Below are positions 1 through 5,203 of a stretch of 5,529 nt of DNA, piece by piece. The DNA lies in assembly GCA_020445005.1 (NCBI GenBank), contig JAGRHM010000125.1, positions 1 through 5,529 on the forward strand, read 5' to 3'. Numbering within the stretch: position 1 is the stretch's first letter; each line of letters opens with the position of its first letter. The notes beneath the pieces were generated by a model. That model did no database searches and had not been told where the DNA came from. It saw only the letters and a program-made list of their open reading frames with translations. A program made the position numbers and the translations under genes. Source of the DNA: Candidatus Competibacteraceae bacterium (lineage in GTDB: Bacteria; Pseudomonadota; Gammaproteobacteria; Competibacterales; Competibacteraceae).

Positions 1-117
1 CCGGATTTAAATCCTATCGAAAACTACTGGGCTATTCTTAAGGGAAAGTTGAGGAAAATTGTTGCAAATTTTCAAAATCTTTTTGATGCGCTAACAGCAG
101 TTTTCCAAACTATCTAA
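1..117 (+). pseudogene. IS630-family transposase, C-terminal end (cut by window edge)
   Basis: Frame 1 is open from the first base to a TAA at 115-117 and gives 38 residues beginning PDLNPIENYW. This is the signature around the third catalytic acidic residue of IS630/Tc1-mariner DDE transposases; the glutamate is codon 7. The enzyme cuts and pastes its element at TA dinucleotides. Only the C-terminus is in the window, so it cannot be told whether the full gene is intact. The stretch is AT-rich (about 33% GC over 1-120), clearly unlike the GC-rich operon beside it, which fits recent arrival from another background. The stop lies only 14 bp from the apparent element end, as is usual for these compact elements. 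The family call is firm; the subgroup is not. Confidence 0.85.
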
Positions 118-131
118 AAATTGTTTGACTA
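1..131 (+). mobile_element. Right end of an IS630-family element inserted in an IS6-family element
   Basis: The element end is placed at about 131 because the sequence from there on matches the IS6-family copy at the other end of the window. The uninterrupted copy reads GGATAATGTC when turned into this orientation. Here the TA at 132-133 is preceded by foreign sequence ending TTGTTTGACTA. This fits insertion at a TA dinucleotide, the usual IS630 target. The other end of the element and the second TA copy lie outside the window, so the duplication cannot be confirmed. Confidence 0.7.
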
Positions 132-171
132 TAATGTCTTGTTCGAAACGATGGCCTTTAAAGTCGATCAT
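130..171 (-). pseudogene. IS6-family transposase, first 14 codons, interrupted
   Basis: The minus-strand ATG at 171 begins MIDFKGHRFEQDII, identical to the first 14 residues of the transposase at the right edge. After this the frame passes into the IS630-family end, adds unrelated residues (VKQFLDSLENCC) and stops at 91. No DDE catalytic residue remains, so the product cannot be an active transposase. Confidence 0.8.
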
Positions 172-246
172 GCGGGTTCTCACGGTGCTATGCGTTGACT
201 CATAGCTTACCCGCACAGTGACCCATCGTGCTAACGCAACAGAACC
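131..246 (-). mobile_element. IS6-family element remnant, terminal 116 bp only
   Basis: Read on the minus strand from 246, this segment matches 5129-5244 at 115 of 116 positions; the single difference is 207 against 5168. It starts GGTTCTGTTGCG, which resembles the GGTTCTGTTGCAAA type of terminal inverted repeat in the IS6/IS26/IS240 family. It continues through the leader and the first codons of the transposase. The rest was removed or displaced by the IS630-family insertion at the TA at 132-133. The near identity to the right-hand copy implies a recent common origin. Confidence 0.85.
235..246 (-). repeat. Inner terminal repeat of the left IS6-family copy
   Basis: Minus-strand GGTTCTGTTGCG, the outermost 12 bases of the element, facing the exporter operon. 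The same 12 bases open the right-hand copy at 5129 on the plus strand, so the two ends form an inverted pair around the operon. The bases inside the pair (247-254, and 5121-5128 in either orientation) do not match, so no shared 8-bp target duplication is visible between the inner flanks. Confidence 0.75.
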
Positions 247-275
247 CGTCCATGTCATTAGAACTAATAAAGGAA

Positions 276-1478
276 TCACCTCTGCCTCACCCTTACGCCG
301 TCCTCAATCGTATTATTCGGATGAGTAATTACTGCTGCACCTTCTGTCAAACCACTAAGAATCTGAGCAGACAACCCGTTACGCTGACCGACTTTTACCA
401 GGTGTCGTCTGGCTTTGTTGTCCTGCACGACAAAGATGGCCCACTGATCGCCGGAACGGAACAGGGCGCTAGCCGGGATTTGTAACACGTTCGGTTCTTC
501 CCAGAGGATAAAACGTGATTCGACGCGGTAGCCGTCGCCCAGGGTTTGCCACTGTTCGGGGTCAGAGGTGATGTCAGAGATAATCAGCACGCGTTGTTCT
601 TCCACGCCTAGTGCCGAGATTTTGGTGAAGCCGACCGGTTCCACGCTTCTCACCTGGCCGGTTAAGGGGGTTTCACCGCCCCAGCGTTCGTACAGAACGG
701 GCATGCCAGGTTTGATTTTCACGGCGTCAACGGACAGGACATCGGTTTCGATTTCCAGCGATCGGGTGTCGCCGATTTCCAGCAAGGCCTGACCACGCGT
801 GACCACGCCTTCGCATTCGTGCTGGAGTTTGAGAATCCTGCCGCTGATGGGAGCATGCACCTGGACCATCTCAGAAACGTCGGATGATCTGTTACCTGTA
901 TAACGTAACGCTGTACGTGCGGCTTCAAGTTCGTGTTTTGCAACATCGACGGTAAACACAGCGGAGCGCAGTACCGCCGCCGTGTTGCGCTTCTGCGCGC
1001 CGGCCTGGTCAAGTCTGTCTACGGAGATATGGCCCTGTTTGGCCAGCGGTTCCAGTCGTCTCAGTTCCTTGCCGGCTAGATCGGCTTCGGCGCGCGCCGA
1101 ATCGACATTCTGTTCGGCAGCACGCAGCGCGGCCTCCGCGGCGGCGACTCTTGCCTCGGCTTCGGCGCGCGCGCGCGGATCGAGCGCTTGCGATGGCAGG
1201 GGGTTGATGTTCACCAGCACCTGGTCCTTCTCGACGCTGTCGCCGACATCCAGGTCGACGCGGCAGGTGGTGCCGGCGACCGGCGCGGTGATGATGTAGC
1301 GGTCGATCACGCGACTCTTGCCTTCTTCCTCGATGGCGACCTGCATGGGACCTCGCGTTGCCGCGGCAACGTCGACCAGTTGCGGCTGGGGTCTGAAACC
1401 GTACCCGAGCGCCGCCACGATGAGCAGCAGGACAGCAAGCCAGATGATGCGTCTTCGCCATTGGACGTTCATTGTCAT
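276..1478 (-). CDS. HlyD/AcrA-type periplasmic adaptor (membrane fusion protein) of an ABC exporter
   Basis: The protein (400 aa) links an inner-membrane ABC transporter to an outer-membrane channel. Visible order: a membrane anchor at about residues 11-27 with no lipobox cysteine; first half lipoyl domain about 60-93; an Ala/Glu/Arg-rich coiled-coil hairpin about 99-195; second half lipoyl about 204-236 (VHAPISGRI); then beta-barrel and membrane-proximal domains to the end. The hairpin tip carries R141, L145 and S152, matching the R-x3-L-x6-S signature that AcrA and MacA use to contact TolC. The first ATG overlaps the permease stop (ATGA). A second ATG two codons later, at 1472, has AAGGA six bases upstream and may be the real start (398 aa). 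The C-terminus looks native and ends 29 bp before the IS6-family remnant. Neither that gap nor the gene end shows a clear terminator. Confidence 0.9.
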   Translation of the reverse strand: MTMNVQWRRRIIWLAVLLLIVAALGYGFRPQPQLVDVAAATRGPMQVAIEEEGKSRVIDRYIITAPVAGTTCRVDLDVGDSVEKDQVLVNINPLPSQALDPRARAEAEARVAAAEAALRAAEQNVDSARAEADLAGKELRRLEPLAKQGHISVDRLDQAGAQKRNTAAVLRSAVFTVDVAKHELEAARTALRYTGNRSSDVSEMVQVHAPISGRILKLQHECEGVVTRGQALLEIGDTRSLEIETDVLSVDAVKIKPGMPVLYERWGGETPLTGQVRSVEPVGFTKISALGVEEQRVLIISDITSDPEQWQTLGDGYRVESRFILWEEPNVLQIPASALFRSGDQWAIFVVQDNKARRHLVKVGQRNGLSAQILSGLTEGAAVITHPNNTIEDGVRVRQR

Positions 1479-3841
1479 TCCTTCGTTTTCAGTACTTCGA
1501 TCAGATCGAGTTCATCCAGCCGTCGCCGCACCAGCAGGCTCGATACGGCGGCGGCGAGCAACACCACTAGTGCGGCAAAGGCGTAGGTGGACGGTTCGAT
1601 AATCAGGGGTACGCGGTACATGTCGTTTTCGAGGGACAGAGCGATATAGGCGCACAGTGCGCGTCCTAATCCCAGGCCGACCGGCAGCGCGGCCAGGGTC
1701 AGCAACGTCAGTTCGCCGAGCAGGATGTAGGAGATTTCACCGCGTGTGTAACCCAGCACGCGCAGGCTGGCCAGCTCGCGACTGCGTTCCGTGAGCGTGA
1801 TGCGGGCACTGTTATAGACCACACCTACCGCGATGACGACGGCGAAAATCGTCGCTACCGCAGTCCAGAACAACAAGGTTTCGTCCATGGTCTTGTGAAA
1901 GTTCCTGATTTCATGCGAGCGGATCACCGATCCGGTGACTTGAGGCCGGTCCTTGAGCTCCTGGTAAATCTCGTTGGCGTACTGTTCATCGATATAGAGG
2001 AAGGCGCCGGAGATGGCGTTGCCTTCCTGCATCAGGCGGTTGAGGGCGCCCAGAGCCATGTAGGCACCGACGCCGAGGTCCTCGCGAACCAGAGCCACCA
2101 CGGGCACCTGCTTTTTGGGCATGTGGCCTTCCAGTGCTTCGACAGTGAGCAGGTCGCCGGTTTTCAGACCCAGGATATTTTTCGCCAGGTAATCATTCAG
2201 GACAATGCCCTCAGGGGGCAGTTCCACGACCCTAAGTTCGCTGTCGATCAGGCGCTTGATGGTCGACCCGGGTTCGTACGCCCAGATAAATGTGAGATAA
2301 CTGCGTTGTTCGAATCTCAGTCGTGCCGGCACGAAACGGAAGGGTTCGCCGTATTCGACCCCGCGCAGGCTTTGCAGCTCAGTGAGTGCGCGGCGTGAAG
2401 TCGCGTCATTGAACTGGACCGCCAGATCATCGCGTCGCGACAGGACATAATGCACGTACATCATGTAATCGATGCTGTCTTCGTTGAAGGCGCCGGTCAT
2501 CAGGATGGCGACGGCCAGCGCGATCCCCAGCATCGACAACAGTGACTTGACCGGCTTGTGGCCCAGATTGCGCAGGATCATGCGGGTAGGCGCCGACAAC
2601 AGCCGCTTCAGACCCAGCTCTTCGATCAGGGAGGTGCGATAGACGGCCGGTGCTTCGGGGCGCATGGCTTCGGCCGGTTTCAGGCGCACGGCCGAACGTA
2701 CCGCGGCCAGTGTGCCCAACAGGCCGGCGACGACGGTGATCAGCGAAACCTGGATGATACGCAGCGGCTCGAGCGTGAAATTCAGAAACGGCAGACGGAA
2801 ATAGAGCACGTAGATTTCGCTCAGTATGTGGCCGAGCCAGGCGCCGACGGCTACACCGACGATGATGCCCGCGAGCACGATGACCATGATCATCTGCAGA
2901 TAGTGCAGCGCAATGCTGAAGTTCGAATAGCCGAAGGCTTTCAATGCCGCGATCTGTTCGCGCTGGGTGCCGACCAGACGGGTGACGACCACGTTGAGCA
3001 GAAACGCGGCCACGCCCAGGAATATGATCGGGAAAATGCCGGACAGGTTTTCCAGCTGCGTGAGCTCCTGCGCCAGGAAGCGATGTGAGCTCTGGTCCTT
3101 GCGGGCGATGGCGCTGACGCCGCCGTAACGCTTGAGGAGCTCGTCGACCCGGTCCATGACGGCCTGTTCGTCGGCGTCGCGCGTCAGCGTCAGCACAACG
3201 TGGTTGAAAGCGCCGTCCATATCGTAGGCGCGCGACAACGGCGTACGGCCCATCCACAGGATGCCGTAGCGTTCGTAGTCGGGAAACGAGCCACCGGGGG
3301 GCACCTGGTGTACATATTCCGGTGAACCGCCGGTGCCGACGATGCGAAGTCTCTCGCGCTTGCCCTTGATGATGACGTGCAGACTATCGCCGGGTTTCAA
3401 CTTGTGCGCCTCGGCAAAGCCCTCGCTGATGATGATTTCGTCGTTGCGTCCGGGTTCGATCAGGCGGCCGGCGCGCAGATACAGCCGGTTGAGCAGCGGT
3501 TCGCCGCTGTCCGGTATGGAAGTAACGGTACCAACGACCGGTTCATGAAAGCCTTCGATATCGATGGTCAGCGGTGCGACCACGCGGGTATCGACTTTAT
3601 CGATACCCTCGATCGCGGCAAGCCGCCGGGCGACCGATTCGGGGGCACGTTTGATGGGTACGAAGATCTCGGCGAAGCGGTACTCAGTGTAATACCGGTC
3701 GCGGCTCAGCAACAGCGAATCCAGCGTGCTCATGAACATGAGAAAACAAGCGACACCGCTGGCCATGACCGCGGTAATGGCAATGGACTGTCCCCGCAGG
3801 TGCCACAGGTCGCGCCAAAGTTTGTGGTCCAGCGATCTCAT
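1475..3841 (-). CDS. Fused FtsX/MacB-type ABC exporter permease, two half-permeases in one chain
   Basis: The protein (788 aa) is the membrane component of the exporter. It has two copies of the FtsX-type (ABC3) plan. Half one: membrane segment about 18-40, periplasmic domain about 41-267, then segments about 268-290, 312-336 and 362-382. Half two: segment about 433-452, periplasmic domain about 453-654, then segments about 655-677, 707-733 and 752-771. The cytoplasmic loop after the second segment repeats in each half: REQIAALKAFGYSNFSI at 294-310 and RELASLRVLGYTRGEI at 688-703. This loop is where such permeases meet the ATPase. LolC/LolE and MacB carry one half per chain, so this chain supplies a whole permease. 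It starts 5 bp after the ATPase stop without a good ribosome binding site, which suggests coupling. YbbP-like permeases have a similar duplicated form. The substrate is unknown. Confidence 0.9.
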   Translation of the reverse strand: MRSLDHKLWRDLWHLRGQSIAITAVMASGVACFLMFMSTLDSLLLSRDRYYTEYRFAEIFVPIKRAPESVARRLAAIEGIDKVDTRVVAPLTIDIEGFHEPVVGTVTSIPDSGEPLLNRLYLRAGRLIEPGRNDEIIISEGFAEAHKLKPGDSLHVIIKGKRERLRIVGTGGSPEYVHQVPPGGSFPDYERYGILWMGRTPLSRAYDMDGAFNHVVLTLTRDADEQAVMDRVDELLKRYGGVSAIARKDQSSHRFLAQELTQLENLSGIFPIIFLGVAAFLLNVVVTRLVGTQREQIAALKAFGYSNFSIALHYLQMIMVIVLAGIIVGVAVGAWLGHILSEIYVLYFRLPFLNFTLEPLRIIQVSLITVVAGLLGTLAAVRSAVRLKPAEAMRPEAPAVYRTSLIEELGLKRLLSAPTRMILRNLGHKPVKSLLSMLGIALAVAILMTGAFNEDSIDYMMYVHYVLSRRDDLAVQFNDATSRRALTELQSLRGVEYGEPFRFVPARLRFEQRSYLTFIWAYEPGSTIKRLIDSELRVVELPPEGIVLNDYLAKNILGLKTGDLLTVEALEGHMPKKQVPVVALVREDLGVGAYMALGALNRLMQEGNAISGAFLYIDEQYANEIYQELKDRPQVTGSVIRSHEIRNFHKTMDETLLFWTAVATIFAVVIAVGVVYNSARITLTERSRELASLRVLGYTRGEISYILLGELTLLTLAALPVGLGLGRALCAYIALSLENDMYRVPLIIEPSTYAFAALVVLLAAAVSSLLVRRRLDELDLIEVLKTKE
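1479..1483 (-). promoter_or_regulatory. Ribosome binding site deciding the adaptor start
   Basis: Minus-strand AAGGA abuts the first adaptor ATG (1478) with no spacer but lies six bases from the second ATG (1472). The spacing favours initiation at 1472, which would trim the first two residues. Initiation at 1478 would have to rely on termination and reinitiation at the ATGA overlap. Confidence 0.5.
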
Positions 3842-3846
3842 GGCGA

Positions 3847-4596
3847 TTACCAGATCAACTCTGAGGGTGATTTTTTGTATGTGTTGACCTCGACGCTGGT
3901 GATTCCGCCGTCGCTGAGGTGGATCACGCGGTCAGCCATTTCCGCGATGGCGACATTGTGGGTGATCACCACGATAGTAGTGCCCAGTTCCCGATTCACT
4001 TTGGCCAGCGCTTCCAACACCATGATGCCGGTCCTGATATCCAATGCCCCGGTGGGTTCGTCGCACAGCAGCACCCTGGGACGTTTGGCGATGGCCCGGG
4101 CGATGGCCACGCGTTGTTGTTCACCACCGGAGAGCTGAGCTGGGAAATGGTCCATGCGGTCGCCGAGATCGACCAATTTCAGGGCTTCCTCGGGCGCTAG
4201 GGGATCTCTGGATATTTCGGTGACCAGGGCGACGTTTTCGCACGCCGTCAGGCTGGGAATGAGATTGTAAAACTGAAACACGAAGCCCACATGTTCACGT
4301 CGGTAGTGGGTCAGTACCGATTCATTGAAAGTACTTAGATCCTTGTCCCCGTAATGCACCGTACCGCTGGTAGGGACATCTAAGCCGCCGAGGATGTTAA
4401 GCAAGGTCGACTTCCCGCTGCCCGACGGTCCCAGCAGCACGACGAATTCCCCTCTGTACAATTCGAGATTGATACCGCGCAGGGCCTGTACCTGCACCTC
4501 ACCCATCTGATAGATCTTGGTGATATTTTCGGTGTGGAATACCATGGCGGACTGCGATTTTGTCGGGTCAGAAATGGTTGTTCCTGTGCTTGTCAT
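3847..4596 (-). CDS. ABC exporter ATP-binding protein, MacB/LolD family
   Basis: This cytoplasmic ATPase (249 aa) powers the adjoining permease. All the motifs are present: aromatic A-loop Y29, Walker [10 protein letters not shown] at 56-64, Q-loop Q108, signature LSGGEQQR at 155-162, Walker B LLCDEP at 176-181 with catalytic E180, D-loop around 183-186, and H-loop H213. The length and the N-terminal pattern ([22 protein letters not shown] at about 29-50) are typical of the LolD/MacB-ATPase group. There is only one ATPase gene for a two-half permease, so it probably works as a homodimer. The first ATG is chosen because AGGAGA and GAGAAG lie just upstream; the internal ATG at codon 18 has no such site. 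It is the first gene of the operon. What precedes it is mobile-element debris rather than an ordinary promoter region. Confidence 0.93.
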   Translation of the reverse strand: MTSTGTTISDPTKSQSAMVFHTENITKIYQMGEVQVQALRGINLELYRGEFVVLLGPSGSGKSTLLNILGGLDVPTSGTVHYGDKDLSTFNESVLTHYRREHVGFVFQFYNLIPSLTACENVALVTEISRDPLAPEEALKLVDLGDRMDHFPAQLSGGEQQRVAIARAIAKRPRVLLCDEPTGALDIRTGIMVLEALAKVNRELGTTIVVITHNVAIAEMADRVIHLSDGGITSVEVNTYKKSPSELIW

Positions 4597-4605
4597 CGAT
4601 CTTCT

Positions 4606-4644
4606 CTATCTCCTGGCCTTATCCTTGATCTCGGTCGATACATG
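4606..4644 (-). pseudogene. Possible 3' tail of a lost upstream gene (12 codons)
   Basis: Just after the proposed intron 3' end, one minus-strand frame reads HVSTEIKDKARR and then TAG at 4608-4606, nine bases before the ATPase ATG. Close spacing and a hydrophilic, ordinary-looking C-terminus fit the last codons of a gene that once headed the operon and was split by the intron. The frame also runs open back into the intron-like DNA as far as a TGA near 4704, so the reading could be chance. The gene cannot be identified from 12 residues. Confidence 0.25.
4609..4614 (-). promoter_or_regulatory. Ribosome binding site of the ATPase gene
   Basis: Minus-strand AGGAGA lies 12 bases before the ATG at 4596, slightly further than ideal. 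A second purine run, GAGAAG at 4601-4606, is 4 bases away. Together they support the first ATG. The core lies inside the last codons of the possible upstream gene tail, as expected if that gene was once the preceding cistron. Confidence 0.45.
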
Positions 4645-4724
4645 GTCGGGTAGCGAGGTGATGTCGCCACCACCCCGCCCCCTCAGAACCGCGCGTACCC
4701 CTCACCGAGTATACAGCACAGCTC
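4645..4724 (-). ncRNA. Group II intron domains V and VI (3' end of the relic)
   Basis: Domain V: GAGCTGTGC at 4724-4716 pairs with GCGCGGTTC at 4694-4686 as nine pairs, including the conserved GAGC/GTTC base. A two-base AC bulge follows on the 3' side, and a GTGA tetraloop caps the upper stem. Five extra bases (TGTAT) sit between the lower and upper stems on the 5' side, making the hairpin 39 nt against the usual 34. Domain VI: a G-rich strand beginning near 4680 folds back on CTACCC. An adenine at 4651 is seven bases from the proposed splice point, the normal branch-point position, and the end AC fits the group II AY rule. Confidence 0.6.
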
Positions 4725-4975
4725 AAGCAGTCGGCCTAGAATCCAAGGTCTTCGATGGCAAACCGTTGATTGATTCTCCAGGGTTACAGTTATCCCGTAG
4801 GATATCGACCTTTTCCCCTGGACGAGCGCTCGTTACCCCTTCATCTAGCTCCACCACCTGGCCACGTCAGCACCCTTTCGGGTTGGATATTGCCCTATCC
4901 GGCGGGTTATAATTTCCCCTGGCCTTTCGGCAGCCGGCACTCGCTTCTTGGCCGTCCTCTCCCACTGAGGCATGG
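4645..4975 (-). ncRNA. Group II intron-like relic without an intron-encoded protein
   Basis: No coding frame is convincing here, but the minus strand has the features of a group II intron 3' region. A domain V-like hairpin lies at 4724-4686, followed by a domain VI-like stem ending CTACCCGAC at 4645. Further upstream are small tetraloop hairpins: ACCC-GAAA-GGGT at 4883-4872 and TATCC-TACG-GGATA at 4804-4791. A 12-bp palindrome ACGAGCGCTCGT sits at 4822-4833. No reverse transcriptase/maturase frame is present. No clear GTGYG 5' end was found, and about 330 nt is short for a complete intron, so it is probably truncated or internally deleted. The right boundary is uncertain; an RNA of another class remains possible for the part above 4740. 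Confidence 0.5.
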
Positions 4976-4994
4976 GTCCAACCTTACGGTGGAC
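4976..4994 (-). other. Hairpin with GTAA tetraloop at the integrase/intron junction
   Basis: Minus-strand GTCCACC, loop GTAA, GGTTGGAC forms a seven-pair stem with one bulged T. It covers the stop codon of the integrase fragment (4986-4984). It could belong to the 5' part of the intron relic or to the end of the integrase element. It has no T-run and so is not a standard terminator. Confidence 0.4.
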
Positions 4995-5128
4995 TGACTG
5001 TGTCCGCCCCTGTCAGGTTGGGTTGATTTAGTTTTTCCGCAAGGGCCTGCATGGGAGTTTTATAGCCGATGGCCTTTTGCGGAAGCAAGCGGTTGTAGCT
5101 TTCCAGGTAATTTGCGAGGGTTTCCGCC
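4984..5128 (-). pseudogene. IS481/IS3-like integrase, C-terminal fragment
   Basis: Minus-strand codons from 5127 to the TAA at 4986-4984 give 47 residues including YNRLLPQKAIGYKTPMQALAE. This is the typical C-terminal end of the rve-type integrase core in IS481 and related transposases (Y-N-x3-P-Q-K-A-x-G-x-K-T-P). The catalytic D, D and E residues are upstream and missing. The reading frame is cut sharply at 5128, where the IS6-family terminal repeat starts, so that insertion or an IS6-mediated deletion removed the rest. The true terminal repeat of this element is not resolved; TGTCCGCCCCTGTC from 5001 on the plus strand is a candidate. Confidence 0.75.
5059..5088 (-). promoter_or_regulatory. 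Possible sigma-70 promoter pointing at the exporter operon
   Basis: On the minus strand TTGCTT (5088-5083) and TATAAA (5064-5059) are separated by 18 bases and face the ATPase gene about 460 bp downstream. The match is fair. Both hexamers lie within integrase codons, where such matches arise by chance, and a transcript would have to read through the intron relic. No better promoter was seen between here and the ATPase start. Confidence 0.25.
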
Positions 5129-5140
5129 GGTTCTGTTGCG
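5129..5140 (+). repeat. Inner terminal repeat of the right IS6-family copy
   Basis: GGTTCTGTTGCG is the outer end of the element and the inverted partner of 235-246. The full inverted match between the two copies continues to 5244. Read outwards (minus strand) the end is CGCAACAGAACC. It lacks the TTGCAA that gives IS26 its outward -35 box, so no hybrid promoter is predicted here. Confidence 0.75.
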
Positions 5141-5203
5141 TTAGCACGATGGGTCACTGTGCGGGTAGGCTATGAGTCAACGCATAGCACCGTGAGAACC
5201 CGC

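Noticed and set aside
247..275. Short palindrome ATTAG-AA-CTAAT after the adaptor gene
   Set aside because: A five-pair AT-rich stem with a two-base loop and no T-run is too weak to be called a terminator.
2558..3088. Long plus-strand frames antisense to the permease (also 1895-2398 and 3377-4138)
   Set aside because: These are shadows of a high-GC gene with Gln/Asp/Gly/Arg-rich translations; the minus-strand frame has clear membrane segments and domain repeats.
4593..4643. A 16-codon minus-strand mini-ORF from the ATG at 4643 overlapping the ATPase start as ATGA
   Set aside because: It has no ribosome binding site, and its ATG spans the proposed intron-exon boundary region. The competing frame ending at 4606 is at least as likely; neither can be shown to be translated.
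4517..4912. Plus-strand open frame of 131 codons
   Set aside because: It overlaps the ATPase N-terminus antisense and then the intron relic; no family resemblance.
4885..4920. TATAAC hexamer on the minus strand as a promoter for the operon
   Set aside because: No acceptable -35 hexamer at 16-18 bases, and it lies within the probable intron structure.
4770..4997. Plus-strand open frame of 75 codons rich in Pro, Leu and Gly
   Set aside because: It runs antisense across the intron-like stretch, has no ribosome binding site or recognisable domain, and its biased composition comes from the structured GC-rich RNA on the other strand.
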